DNA of 64,000 bases from CAMCQY01 sp044370415 (GCA_044370415.1 JBILVO010000002.1:1-64000); one strand, 5' to 3'; shown: positions 8,204 through 16,790, counted from the first letter of the stretch. Made by a program: numbers and translations. Notes: generated by a model not told the origin, from the letters alone.

Positions 8204-9115
8204 ATGAGTACCCCCGCGCGGCGTGGCAGGCAGTTTCCCGTGGACGACGCCGAGGTCGGCGGCGCCGGTCGGTTCGTCGGGGAGCACCGCGCGGGGCTCG
8301 CCGCCACCGCGGTGGTCGTCGCCGCGCTGGCGCTGGCGTGGGCCGTCTGGACCCGCGTGGCCGACACGGCACGCGCGCGGGCCGACGCCGTGCTGCGGCC
8401 GGAGGCTGTGGAACTGATCGGTCAGGCGCCGTGGGTGCGGTGCGACCTGAGGGAGGAGGCGCTGCGGAACGCGAGCCTCGACGGGGGACTGCCGCTCGAC
8501 GATCCAGAGCTGCCCCGACGGCTGGCCCGGGCCTTCGACATGCACCCTTGGGTGAGCCGCGTCGTGGCCGTGAAGCTCCGGCATCCGGCCGCCGCCACCG
8601 TCGAAGTGGCCTGCCGCGAGCCGGTCGCGATGGTGGCGGTGAAGGGAGGGCTGCTGGCCGTGGACGCCGAGGGCGTGGTCCTGCCGAGCGCCGACTTCTC
8701 TGCGGAATCGGCGGCCCGCTATCCGCGGATCGCGGGGGTGAACTCGAGCCCGCAGGGGCCGGAGGGATCGTCGTGGGGTGATCCCGTGGTGGAGGAGGCG
8801 GCGGCTGTGGCGGTGGCGATCGGCCCCGAGTGGGAGCCGCTGGGTCTCACGGAGTGCCGGCCCGTGGTGGGCGTGGGGCCACGGAAGTGGGAGCTCGTCG
8901 GCCCGTCGACGCGGTCGATCCTCTTCGGCAGCGCGCCCGGCCGGGAGCCCGCCGGTGAGCCATCCGCGGCGGCGAAGCTCGCGAGGCTCCGCAGGCTCGC
9001 GGCGCAGCCCGCGGCCGAGGGGAAGGTCGACCTCACAACGCCGGCGCAGGGCGAGGACGGGGAAGCTGCGGCCACAGCGCCGCGTCCGGTGGCCACTGCC
9101 GGCGGCTCACCGTGA
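8204..9115 (+). CDS. ftsQ: FtsQ/DivIB-like cell division protein
   Basis: A 303-residue bitopic membrane protein with a short basic cytoplasmic N-terminus, one transmembrane helix at about residues 31-50, and an extracytoplasmic part. The segment HPWVSRVVAVKLRHPAAATVEVACREPVA matches the POTRA-to-beta-domain transition of FtsQ/DivIB, where HPWV and the REPVA strand are hallmarks. FtsQ links early and late divisome proteins. Its place directly after murB supports the assignment, since murB-ftsQ neighbours are common in division and wall clusters. The C-terminal 60 residues are Ala/Gly/Glu-rich and look disordered. Its stop overlaps by nine bases the stop of the convergent hydrolase gene. The overall similarity looks weak, so the name is a family-level call. 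Confidence 0.7.
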   Translation: MSTPARRGRQFPVDDAEVGGAGRFVGEHRAGLAATAVVVAALALAWAVWTRVADTARARADAVLRPEAVELIGQAPWVRCDLREEALRNASLDGGLPLDDPELPRRLARAFDMHPWVSRVVAVKLRHPAAATVEVACREPVAMVAVKGGLLAVDAEGVVLPSADFSAESAARYPRIAGVNSSPQGPEGSSWGDPVVEEAAAVAVAIGPEWEPLGLTECRPVVGVGPRKWELVGPSTRSILFGSAPGREPAGEPSAAAKLARLRRLAAQPAAEGKVDLTTPAQGEDGEAAATAPRPVATAGGSP

Positions 9116-9643
9116 CAGCACGAGCTTTCGCACGGCCTGAAAGTGCGGATGCTCGGCGGAGCGGCACCACTCGAAGATGGCCGCCTCAGAGGTGGTGAGG
9201 ATCGCGCCCATCGCCTCGAGCCGTCGCAGGGCGATCTCGTGATCGAACGCGTGCCGCGAGGCGACGGCATCGGCCGCCACGAACACCGTCAGCCCCCGGG
9301 CGAGCAGATCTGCCGCCGTCTGGGCGATGCAGACGTGCGTCTCGAGGCCGCACAAGAGCGCCGCCTCGACGCCTTCGAGGCCGGCGGCGAACGGCTCGCA
9401 TCCGCAGCAGCTGAACGACATTTTCGTGACGGCCGTGGGCAGCCGCGCGGCGAGCGCGGGCGGCGTGGGGCCGAGCCCCTTGGGATACTGCTCGGTGAGG
9501 ATCGTCCGCACGCCCAGCAGCGCCGCGGCATCGGCAAGGAGACCCGCCAGCGTGACGACGCGGCCGGCGTCGGGCACCGCCGGCAGCAGTCGCTCCTGGA
9601 TGTCGACCACGCAGAGCAGGGACGTGGAGGGATCGAGTCGCAT
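9107..9643 (-). CDS. Isochorismatase-like cysteine hydrolase
   Basis: A 178-residue protein of the isochorismatase/cysteine hydrolase superfamily (YcaC/nicotinamidase fold). The catalytic triad is readable as D14 (VVDIQE), K74 (VTKMSFSCC) and C105 (THVCIAQT), with the cis-peptide-type segment before the Cys. It is the short, single-domain form. Family members hydrolyse C-N or C-O bonds of small molecules; the substrate is not identifiable. The ATG at 9643 gives the typical N-terminus with the first beta strand LLCVVDIQ. It is the last gene of a thiL-tsaE-hydrolase run on the minus strand, with about 60 bases and a strong hairpin between it and tsaE, so its expression may be partly separate. 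Confidence 0.83.
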   Translation of the reverse strand: MRLDPSTSLLCVVDIQERLLPAVPDAGRVVTLAGLLADAAALLGVRTILTEQYPKGLGPTPPALAARLPTAVTKMSFSCCGCEPFAAGLEGVEAALLCGLETHVCIAQTAADLLARGLTVFVAADAVASRHAFDHEIALRRLEAMGAILTTSEAAIFEWCRSAEHPHFQAVRKLVLSR

Positions 9644-9691
9644 GGAGTCCTCGGCGAGTGGAGCGAGAGCATACGGCCGCCGCGGCCGGGC

Positions 9692-9722
9692 GCCGATCCC
9701 TGCCTCATGAGGCGGGGATCGG
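9692..9722 (-). terminator. Strong hairpin overlapping the tsaE stop codon
   Basis: GCCGATCCC pairs with GGGATCGGC, and inside it GCCT pairs with AGGC around a CATG loop. The two stems are joined by a T/G position that could wobble-pair in RNA, giving a nearly continuous 14-bp stem. It includes the last codons and stop of tsaE. No T-run follows on either strand, so it may be an attenuating or RNA-stabilising structure rather than a classic terminator. Confidence 0.45.
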
Positions 9723-10238
9723 CACAACCAGCGGGGCGGCGAGTGAGAGCGCGCCACGGGGAGTGAACGTGAACGTGCGAGCGGACGGGGAATCGATCCG
9801 GATCGCGACATCGAGCCGGTCGGCAGGCAGGTGGCCCGCGATCCGCCCGGGCCATTCCGCGAACGACCAGCAGGGGCCGGAGGTGGCGTCGTCCCAGCCG
9901 GTCTCGGCGAGCTCGCCGGGATGTGCGAGGCGGTAGAAGTCGGCGTGCACGAGCCGCCGCGGGCCCGCCGGACGATGCGGCATGGCGTGGACGTGGATCA
10001 GCCCGACCGTCGGGCTGACGACCGTGGCGGGATCGATCCCCACCGCGGCCGCGACCGCCTTCACGAACGTCGTCTTGCCGGCGCCGAGATCGCCTTCGAG
10101 CGCGACGACCGCGCGGGCCGGGAGGGCCGCCGCGAGCCGGCGCGCGAGCTCCGCGAGCGCCTCCTCGTCGGGCACGCCGACCACGATCGTGGCGGCCGCC
10201 GCACGGTCGCCTGTCGGTGGCTCACCCGTCGAAGGCAT
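9705..10238 (-). CDS. tsaE: tRNA threonylcarbamoyladenosine biosynthesis ATPase TsaE
   Basis: A 177-residue P-loop ATPase of the TsaE (YjeE) family, which works with TsaB and TsaD to make N6-threonylcarbamoyladenosine at position 37 of ANN-decoding tRNAs. The Walker A motif is GDLGAGKTTFVK with K55. SPTVGLIHVH and the Walker-B-like LVHADFYRL follow, as in the family (SPTF...HxDxYRL). WSFAEWPGRI matches the conserved EW motif. The start was set at the ATG at 10238, which overlaps the thiL stop by 17 bases; the reading frame stays open upstream but would then run inside thiL. Coupling to thiL is likely. Confidence 0.9.
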   Translation of the reverse strand: MPSTGEPPTGDRAAAATIVVGVPDEEALAELARRLAAALPARAVVALEGDLGAGKTTFVKAVAAAVGIDPATVVSPTVGLIHVHAMPHRPAGPRRLVHADFYRLAHPGELAETGWDDATSGPCWSFAEWPGRIAGHLPADRLDVAIRIDSPSARTFTFTPRGALSLAAPLVVPIPAS

Positions 10239-11163
10239 GGACGTACCCTCGTGGCTCCAGTGGCCCCCTTCGGCCCTGCGGATCGACGGCGACGAGCTCC
10301 GGCCCGGCCATGACCGTGCCGATGATCCTCGCCTGCAGGCCGAGCGGCTGCCGGCCAGCCGCCTGCACGAGCGCGTGGGCGGCCGTGGACGGCATGGCGA
10401 GCACGAGCTCGAAGTCTTCGCCATCGCCGAGGGCGTGCTCGAGCGGACTGCGGCCGTCGCCGGGGAGGCCGCTCATCCGCACGGCGTCATCGTGGATCGG
10501 CACGTCGGACAGCCGCACCTCGGCGCCGGTGCCGCTGGCCTGCATCATGCGTGTGAGATCGAGCGCCAGGCCGTCGCTCACGTCGATGGCGGCATGCACC
10601 TCGAATCCGGCGGCGATGGCCAGGGCCTCCCGGCACCGCGGCTGCACGGCGAGGTGCCGGCCCAGCAGGCTGCCACCGCACGGGCCGGTCACGACGAGGA
10701 GATCGCCGGGACGGGCCCCGTCGCGTCTCCAGGCGGATCCGGGCGGCACGCTGCCGATGGCGGTGACGCTCGCCACGAGCGGGCCGTCCCAGGAATTCGT
10801 GTCACCTCCGGCGAGCGCGCAGCCGTGCGCGGCCGCCAGCCGCTCGATGCCGGCGAGCATGCCCCGGGCTATTCCCTCACCCCCGCGCCGCGGCAGGCAG
10901 ACGGCGACGAACACCGCCTCCGGCCGGGCCGCCATCGCGGCGAGGTCGCTGAGGCTCACCGCCAGCGCCTTGTGTCCGACCGCCTCGGGCGGGCAGTCGG
11001 GGCCGAGCCGGAAGTCGACGCCCTCGGTGAGCATGTCGACCGTGACGACGGTCCGGCGCATGGCCGGAGGCCGCAGCACCGCGGCGTCGTCGCCCGCGGG
11101 CACCTCCAGCCGCGGATCGGCAGGAATGCGGTCGACGAGCCAGGCGAGAAAATCGGTTTCCAT
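10222..11163 (-). CDS. thiL: Thiamine-monophosphate kinase ThiL
   Basis: A 313-residue ThiL, which phosphorylates thiamine monophosphate to thiamine diphosphate, the cofactor form, in the cytoplasm. Signature motifs are present: an N-terminal PAGDDAAVL, TVDMLTEGVDF, GHKALAVSLSDLAAM, an AGGDTN segment, and in the C-terminal domain AIDVSDGLALDL and LGDGEDFELVLAM. These supply the Asp residues that hold magnesium ions and nucleotide. The length matches the family (300-350). The start ATG at 11163 has a GGAG twelve bases upstream. Two 14-bp direct repeats lie just upstream of the gene. tsaE overlaps its 3' end. Confidence 0.93.
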   Translation of the reverse strand: METDFLAWLVDRIPADPRLEVPAGDDAAVLRPPAMRRTVVTVDMLTEGVDFRLGPDCPPEAVGHKALAVSLSDLAAMAARPEAVFVAVCLPRRGGEGIARGMLAGIERLAAAHGCALAGGDTNSWDGPLVASVTAIGSVPPGSAWRRDGARPGDLLVVTGPCGGSLLGRHLAVQPRCREALAIAAGFEVHAAIDVSDGLALDLTRMMQASGTGAEVRLSDVPIHDDAVRMSGLPGDGRSPLEHALGDGEDFELVLAMPSTAAHALVQAAGRQPLGLQARIIGTVMAGPELVAVDPQGRRGPLEPRGYVHAFDG

Positions 11164-11192
11164 GGGCCGCGGACGCTCCAGCTCGTGGCCAG

Positions 11193-11221
11193 AGTCGGGA
11201 GTTTCAAAGTCGGGAGTTTCA
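11193..11221. repeat. Two 14-bp direct repeats upstream of thiL
   Basis: AGTCGGGAGTTTCA occurs at 11193-11206 and again at 11208-11221, a 15-bp period. The core GAGTTTC resembles the GAGTTC core of the arrays at 16749 and 36971. Confidence 0.8.
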
Positions 11222-11440
11222 CATCCAGAAGCAGCGCTGGGCTCCAGATTCTAGACCGCAACGGGGTGGCCGTGGCGACGATGGCGTGAAACAGGCCGCG
11301 CAGCATGGCCACGCCGCGGCGGCGGACTTCGTGCCGGCCGGCTGGTTCGCACCGCGGGCCCGGTGCCGCCATGCGGCGCTGCCGGTCGGTCCGGCCGTAC
11401 CGACCGCAGGCGACTGGCGTCGACGAGGCGATGGCGGGCG

Positions 11441-12757
11441 TCAGCGACGGATCGTCTCGGAGACGAGGTGGCCGAAGAGCGTCTCGCGGCCGCGGAGCAC
11501 GTAGAACTTGATCGGATTGAGGTGCTCCTCCTCGGCCTTGTCGAGGATGTACGCGATGTTCTCGGGAATGATCGTCTCCCAGACATGGAGGCCGACCAGG
11601 ATGTCGCCCTCCTTGATGCCCTGCTCCTGCGCGGGCCCGCCGTCGCGGACCTCGGTGACGACCAACCCGCCGCGATACCGCGACTGAAGCCGCTGCACGC
11701 GGGCCGCGGGAACCTGCTCGACCCGCAGTCCGATCTCCCGCCAGCACCGCTCGTCGAGCGGGACGGCGTCGCGGCGCACGGCCACCAGCGCGAGGTCGAG
11801 CTTTTCCTCGGATCCGGCCCGCAGCACGGTGACAGAGACGCTGTCGCCGGCCCTGTGGCCGAGCAGGCCGCGTTCGATGTCGAGCGGCCGCGCGACGGGC
11901 ACGTCGCCGATCCGCGTGATCACGTCCCCCGCCTTCATGCCGGTGGATTCCGCCGGGCTCTGCCGATGCACCGCCTCCACGATCACGCCGCGGGGGCCGT
12001 CGTGGCGGGCGACGATGCCGTGCCACGTCCGATTGACCCGTTCGACCGACAACAGCTCGGAGACGACGTCGAGCACCCGGTCCACCGGGATCGCGAAGCC
12101 GATGCCCTGGGCGCCGGCGCGGACCGCCACGTTCACCCCCACCATCTCGCCGTCGATGTTGAGCAGCGGCCCGCCCGAGTTGCCGGGGTTGATGCTGGCG
12201 TCGGTCTGGATCAGGTCGTCGTACCGCTGGGTGCGGCTCACCTCGACGCTGCGGTGCAGGGCGGAGACGATGCCGCGCGTGACCGTGTGCTCATAGCCGT
12301 ACGCGTTGCCGAGGGCGAGCACTGTCTCGCCGATCATGAGGTCGGAAGACGTGCCGATCGTGATCGCCGGCAGCGGGGCGTCGGTCTCGACCTTGATGAC
12401 CGCCAGGTCGGTGCGGGGATCGTGCGAGACGAGCGCCGCCGAGGTCGTCCGGCCCGATGCGAGCGTGACCTCGATCCGCCGCACACCCTCCACCACGTGG
12501 TAGTTCGTGACGACGTAGCCCCGCGAGTCGATGACGACGCCGGTACCCATGCCGTTCACCCGGCGGAGTTCGCCGCCGGAATCGTCGTCCGGGTTCGGCA
12601 CGAGCTTGTGGCCGTGGATGTTCACCACGCTGTCGCGGGTCGACTCGATGGCCCGCACGATCGCGGTGCGACGGGTCTCTCCGGCGGCCGTGGATGTCGT
12701 CGCCGCGGCTGTGAGCACGATCGCCACGGCCGGAAGGAGAGCCCACGGACAGCGCAT
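11441..12757 (-). CDS. HtrA/DegP-type S1C serine protease with two PDZ domains
   Basis: A 438-residue periplasmic quality-control protease. The signal peptide covers about the first 25 residues (MRCPWALLPAVAIVLTAAA). The trypsin-like domain holds the triad H87 (TNYHVVEG), D117 (DPRTDLAV) and S194 (NPGNSGGPL). Two PDZ-like domains follow at about 250-330 (GMKAGDVITRIGDVPV) and 345-430 (GIKEGDILVGLHVWET), so the order is that of DegP/DegQ. The ATG at 12757 is preferred because it starts directly at the signal peptide; an upstream start would add a long Arg-rich stretch. The gene stands alone between thiL downstream and an oxidoreductase-like gene upstream on the same strand. A second, one-PDZ paralogue lies at 15.6 kb. 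Confidence 0.9.
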   Translation of the reverse strand: MRCPWALLPAVAIVLTAAATTSTAAGETRRTAIVRAIESTRDSVVNIHGHKLVPNPDDDSGGELRRVNGMGTGVVIDSRGYVVTNYHVVEGVRRIEVTLASGRTTSAALVSHDPRTDLAVIKVETDAPLPAITIGTSSDLMIGETVLALGNAYGYEHTVTRGIVSALHRSVEVSRTQRYDDLIQTDASINPGNSGGPLLNIDGEMVGVNVAVRAGAQGIGFAIPVDRVLDVVSELLSVERVNRTWHGIVARHDGPRGVIVEAVHRQSPAESTGMKAGDVITRIGDVPVARPLDIERGLLGHRAGDSVSVTVLRAGSEEKLDLALVAVRRDAVPLDERCWREIGLRVEQVPAARVQRLQSRYRGGLVVTEVRDGGPAQEQGIKEGDILVGLHVWETIIPENIAYILDKAEEEHLNPIKFYVLRGRETLFGHLVSETIRR

Positions 12758-13004
12758 GAACGACCAGCTCCAAACCTGCCGGCGGCCTGTGGTGCCGGCA
12801 CGCGATGACCAGGAACGCCGACGGGCATGCCGCCAGCGCGGGGCACCCCAAGCCACCCCGCTGCGGTTGGATCGGCCGGACGCCGCGGTCGACTCTCACG
12901 CGGGCGGCGGTGGCTGCACAGCTTCCCCAACTGGCTGCCGACGGCCGCCTCCGGGCGGCGACGGCGGCGGCCAGGACGGCCCCGGGAAAAAAACTCAGGA
13001 ATTT

Positions 13005-14264
13005 TCACTCACGCCCGCCGGTGGGGGGCGGTGGGTCGTCGGGGCGGCGGGCCGAGCCGACCAGCAGCGGCAGCAGTTGCAACGCCAGGAAGAGCCCGAG
13101 CGCTGCCAGCACGATCCGCGGCCACGCCCCGGCGATCCGCTCGGCGAATCCCCAGCCGGCGGCGCGGGCGACGCCGCCCACCAGGGTCGCGATGACGAGC
13201 AGCGCGAGTGCTCCCAGCACGAGGCCGCAGCCGAGAGAGGCCATCGTGCCGCGAAACGTGCCGATTTCCGAGAACTCCTCCTGGTGGAGGTCGATCGACC
13301 GGCCCTTGGCGAGGCTGCGCGGGACCGTCTCGGCCAGTTCCACGGCACGGGCTGCGTCAGGCCACGTGGCCGCGGGGATGCGCTCGACGAGGATCCCGTC
13401 CACGTGATGTCCGACGGACACCGGCTGGGATGGGGCGGCGGTCTGCCGACGGAGCTGATCGAGCATCATGCCGCCCGGATCGAATCCGGCTGTCTCAACA
13501 TGCGTGCCCTCCGTCCACGTCCACGGCAGGCCGGGCTCTTCGGGCACGTCGACCGTGCACGCCCCGTCGGCAGCGGTGACCGTGATCCGCAGGCCGGGCT
13601 GCTGGCCGCGGCCCGCCTGCCAGCGGACCGGCAGGTGGGCCGGTCCGCTGAAGCCGACTGCCAGCGAACCCCACGTCGACTCCGTGTCGCCGCCGCCGAG
13701 CGTGGACAGACGCGAGGGGTCGCCTGTCAGGGCCCGCACCAGGTCGATGTCACGGGCCAGCGTGGTGAGCACGGCCGCGCGGGAGCGGTCCGTCAGCCGT
13801 CGCTCCATCATCACGGTCTCGACGGCCCCCGCCGGGGCGGCACCGGCCAGCCCCGCCTCGATCCTCGACCGCAGCCGGCCGATGAACGGATGAAGCCTGT
13901 CGGAGAGGAAGGGGACCAGCCGCGCGCCGGAGTCGGTGCGGATCATGTCGAGCTCGTAGGCCCAGAGCATCGACAGCTCCAGCGGGTGCGACACCAGGAG
14001 CGTGCGGCCCGCCTGCACGAGCGCCCGCACGCCTTCCGCCCGTCGTTCGCTCCATCCCTCCGTGCCGACGAGGATGGCGTCGCAGCTGCGTGGGTCGAGG
14101 AGCGCATCCCAGGACGGATCACGGGGGACGTCGGGGCCGATGGCGGCCGCCGTCGGGTCGTCCGCGCGCAGGTCGCACGCGACGGCGATCGTGTCGCCCC
14201 GCTGCGTCGCGCCTGCCACGGCCTGCGCGATCCGCGGATCGATGCCCAGGATGCCGAGCTTCAT
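13005..14264 (-). CDS. Gfo/Idh/MocA-like protein with C-terminal membrane anchor
   Basis: A 419-residue protein. The N-terminus MKLGILGIDPRIAQAV and the following ACDLRAD and DAILVGTEGW strands look like the Rossmann domain of Gfo/Idh/MocA oxidoreductases, but the usual GxGxxG reads GILGIDPRIA, so nucleotide binding is uncertain. The middle part, with VSHPLELSMLWAYEL, is consistent with the family second domain. Unlike normal members it ends in two transmembrane helices (about 343-367 and 385-405) followed by a Pro-rich tail, so the enzyme-like part would be membrane-tethered. The start at 14264 gives the family-type N-terminus; an ATG at 14300 is the alternative. A run of seven T residues on the coding strand lies 12-18 bases after the stop codon, but no clear hairpin precedes it. 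Confidence 0.65.
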   Translation of the reverse strand: MKLGILGIDPRIAQAVAGATQRGDTIAVACDLRADDPTAAAIGPDVPRDPSWDALLDPRSCDAILVGTEGWSERRAEGVRALVQAGRTLLVSHPLELSMLWAYELDMIRTDSGARLVPFLSDRLHPFIGRLRSRIEAGLAGAAPAGAVETVMMERRLTDRSRAAVLTTLARDIDLVRALTGDPSRLSTLGGGDTESTWGSLAVGFSGPAHLPVRWQAGRGQQPGLRITVTAADGACTVDVPEEPGLPWTWTEGTHVETAGFDPGGMMLDQLRRQTAAPSQPVSVGHHVDGILVERIPAATWPDAARAVELAETVPRSLAKGRSIDLHQEEFSEIGTFRGTMASLGCGLVLGALALLVIATLVGGVARAAGWGFAERIAGAWPRIVLAALGLFLALQLLPLLVGSARRPDDPPPPTGGRE

Positions 14265-14380
14265 GCGATCGGTGCCGGTCGTGCTGGTGGTGCCCGTCAT
14301 GCAGCCATTGTTTCAGCCCGACGCAGCCGCGGCCAGACCAGCCCTGTGCACCGGCCCGCGGGCCAGTGTATAGAAGAGGA

Positions 14381-15607
14381 ATGCGCGCGGAAGTGATCGC
14401 CATCGGCGACGAGTTGACGACGGGCCAGCGGCTCGACACCAACAGCCAGTGGCTCTCCACCGAGCTCGGGTTCCTCGGCATTCCGGTCGCCTTCCACACC
14501 ACGGTGTGTGACACGCTCGAGGACGGCATCGAGGCCTTCCGCATCGCGGGGAGCCGCAGCGACGTCGTGGTCGCCACCGGTGGGCTGGGGCCGACCGCCG
14601 ACGACCTGACGCGGGACGTGCTCGCCGCGGTGGCGGACGCGGCCCTGGAACTGTCCGTGGAGGCCCTGGTCGCGGTCGAGTCGCGGTTCGCCCGGCGGGG
14701 CGTGCCGATGCCCGAGAGCAACCGTCGGCAGGCGTTGTTTCCCCGCGGCAGCCGGATCATCCCGAATCCCGACGGCACCGCGCCGGGAATCGAGCTCGAC
14801 CTGCGACGTCCGGGGGGCGGCATGACGCGGTTCGTCGCGCTGCCCGGCGTGCCCGCCGAGATGCGGCGGATGTGGTCGGAGTCGGTCGTGGCGAGCCTGC
14901 TGGCGTTGCTGCCCGAGGCGGGCACGATCCGCCACCGACGGATCAAGTGCTTCGGTGCCGGCGAGAGCGCGATCGAGGCGATGCTGCCCGACATGATCCG
15001 TCGCGGTCGGGATCCGCTCGTGGGCATCACCGCGCACGAGGCCACGATCACGTTGCGGATCGTGGCCCGCGGTCGCGACGCCGCGGCGTGCGCGGCCCTG
15101 ATCGCTCCCACGGAGGAGACCATCAGAAAGGCGCTCGGAAGCCTGGTGTACGGAACGGAGGACGACGAGCTCGAAGATGCGGTCGTGCGGAACCTCGCCG
15201 CCGCGGGAGCGACCCTGGCCACGGTCGAAGTGGGCACCGCCGGCCGCGTGGCGGGCTTGCTCGCACAGGCACAATCCCGGGCCTCGGGAACCGCCGCCTA
15301 CCGTGGCGGAACCGTGGCGACTGCGGACCTGGAAGGGGGCGTCGCGGCCGCGGCGGAGCGGGTGCGGGCAGATCACGGTGCGGCGATCGGCCTGGCCGTG
15401 GCCGCCGTCCGGCCGGGCGCCCAAGGCCGCGACGTGATCGACATCGCCGTGGCTGACGCCCGGGGAACTGAGTGCCGCGAGCACGTGCTGGGGGGCGGCG
15501 CCGCGCTGGCCCCGGCCCGGGCGGCCAAGTTCGCCATCGATCTGGTGCGGTCGCGGCTGGCGGAAAGGGGGCGGCGGGATGACCCGAGCGGTGGAACCGG
15601 GCGATGA
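14381..15607 (+). CDS. cinA: CinA family protein with degenerate amidohydrolase domain
   Basis: A 408-residue CinA-type protein. The N-terminal MoaB/MogA-like (COG1058) domain is well conserved: EVIAIGDELTTGQRLDTNS, VVATGGLGPTADDLTRD and RPGGGMTRFVALPGVPAEM. In other bacteria this domain is an ADP-ribose pyrophosphatase. The C-terminal PncC domain, which deamidates nicotinamide mononucleotide, appears degenerate: the usual ESCTGG box reads VGTAGR and the TGIAGPGG box reads AAVRPGAQG, so the nucleophilic Ser is missing. AYRGG remains. Pyridine nucleotide salvage by this protein is therefore doubtful. The start is supported by the purine-rich AGAAGAGGA just before the ATG. The 3' end overlaps the next protease gene by 29 bases. 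Confidence 0.83.
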   Translation: MRAEVIAIGDELTTGQRLDTNSQWLSTELGFLGIPVAFHTTVCDTLEDGIEAFRIAGSRSDVVVATGGLGPTADDLTRDVLAAVADAALELSVEALVAVESRFARRGVPMPESNRRQALFPRGSRIIPNPDGTAPGIELDLRRPGGGMTRFVALPGVPAEMRRMWSESVVASLLALLPEAGTIRHRRIKCFGAGESAIEAMLPDMIRRGRDPLVGITAHEATITLRIVARGRDAAACAALIAPTEETIRKALGSLVYGTEDDELEDAVVRNLAAAGATLATVEVGTAGRVAGLLAQAQSRASGTAAYRGGTVATADLEGGVAAAAERVRADHGAAIGLAVAAVRPGAQGRDVIDIAVADARGTECREHVLGGGAALAPARAAKFAIDLVRSRLAERGRRDDPSGGTGR

Positions 15608-16715
15608 CCGGCGGGCGGCCAACCTGCGCACGCTGGCTCTGTTCGCCGGGCTGGTGACCCTCGTGGGCCTGATCTCGTGGCCCTCGCTGGCCGGACGGGT
15701 GCAGTACGCGAAGACCCGTGCCGAGCTCGCCGCCATCCGCGACGCGGCCGCCGGCGCGGAACTGCGGTCGGTGGGAAAGCTGTTCACGACGCTGGCCCGT
15801 GTGATCGGCCCGGCGGTCGTGAACGTGACGAGCAGGCGGGAGTCGCACGCGCAGCCCGACGAGATCGGCGCCCTGCGCGGCGAGGGTGCTGGTGGCGGCA
15901 CCGACGAGTCGGTCGGATCGGGCGTGATCGTGGAGGCCGACGGCATCATCGTCACCAACTACCACGTCGTGGCGCAGAGCGACGAGATCGAGGTCGCGCT
16001 GGCGGACGGCCGGCGGTTCAAGGCGAACCTGGTGGGGGCCGACGCCGGCAGCGACCTGGCAGTGCTGCGGATCGACGCCACGGGCCTGCCCACCGCCGAG
16101 TGGGCCGACAGCGACACGGTGGAGGTGGGCGAGATGGCCTGGGCCATCGGCAACCCGTTCGGACTCGATCGGACGATCACCTACGGAATCGTCAGCGCGG
16201 TCGGTCGCCGGGGCGTGGTCGACAATCCGTTTCAGGAGTTCCTGCAGACCGACGCCTCGATCAATCCGGGCAACTCGGGCGGGCCGCTCGTCGACGTGCA
16301 CGGCCACGTCATCGGCATCACGACCGCCATCGTCGGCAAGGGGTTTCGCGGCATCGGCTTCGCGATTCCCAGCAACCGGGCGCGGCGCGTGTGCGAGGAG
16401 ATCCGCACGACCGGGCACGTCGAGCGCGGCTATCTCGGCATGGAGGTGCGGGAGCTGCCGATGCCGCCGGGAGCGCGGGCGGCGGCCGGCGTGAGCGTGG
16501 CGGCGGTCGATCCCCGTTCGCCCGCGGCCCGGTCCGGCGTGAAGCCGGGCGACGTTGTGATCAGCTTCGACGGCGAGCCCGTGACGGAGCCGGCGGCGCT
16601 GGTGCTCCTGCTGCTGCGGTCGCCGGTCGGCGCCGAGGTGCCGATGGAGATCCTGCGTGACGGCACACGTCAGACCATCACCGTCACGGTCGGCAGGCGG
16701 CCGCACGAGCGGTAG
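15579..16715 (+). CDS. HtrA-type S1C serine protease, membrane-anchored, one PDZ
   Basis: A 378-residue DegS-like protease. One N-terminal transmembrane helix lies at about residues 17-35, then a trypsin-like domain with H129 (VTNYHVVA), D159 (DAGSDLAVL) and S233 (NPGNSGGPL), and a single C-terminal PDZ domain (RSGVKPGDVVISFDGEPV). The family senses or degrades misfolded envelope proteins on the outer face of the membrane. The ATG at 15579 lies inside the end of cinA, with a GGCGG just before it, giving a 29-base overlap and likely translational coupling. It converges on the FtsK-like gene, and the short gap between them holds a tandem repeat. Confidence 0.9.
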   Translation: MTRAVEPGDDRRAANLRTLALFAGLVTLVGLISWPSLAGRVQYAKTRAELAAIRDAAAGAELRSVGKLFTTLARVIGPAVVNVTSRRESHAQPDEIGALRGEGAGGGTDESVGSGVIVEADGIIVTNYHVVAQSDEIEVALADGRRFKANLVGADAGSDLAVLRIDATGLPTAEWADSDTVEVGEMAWAIGNPFGLDRTITYGIVSAVGRRGVVDNPFQEFLQTDASINPGNSGGPLVDVHGHVIGITTAIVGKGFRGIGFAIPSNRARRVCEEIRTTGHVERGYLGMEVRELPMPPGARAAAGVSVAAVDPRSPAARSGVKPGDVVISFDGEPVTEPAALVLLLLRSPVGAEVPMEILRDGTRQTITVTVGRRPHER

Positions 16716-16748
16716 AAGAGCGTGGACGCGGTCAGTGCGGGGCGGCCA

Positions 16749-16790
16749 GGGAAGAGAGTTCAGGGAAGAGAGTTCAGGGAAGAGAGGTCA
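16749..16790. repeat. Three tandem 14-bp repeats at the 3' end of the FtsK-like gene
   Basis: GGGAAGAGAGTTCA occurs at 16749-16762 and 16763-16776, followed by GGGAAGAGAGGTCA at 16777-16790. The third copy contains the stop codon of the minus-strand FtsK-like gene. The core GAGTTC recurs every 14 bases. Confidence 0.9.

Noticed and set aside
12987..12993. A run of seven A (T on the minus strand) considered as a terminator after the oxidoreductase-like gene
   Set aside because: No stable stem precedes it on the minus strand, so it is not called as a terminator.
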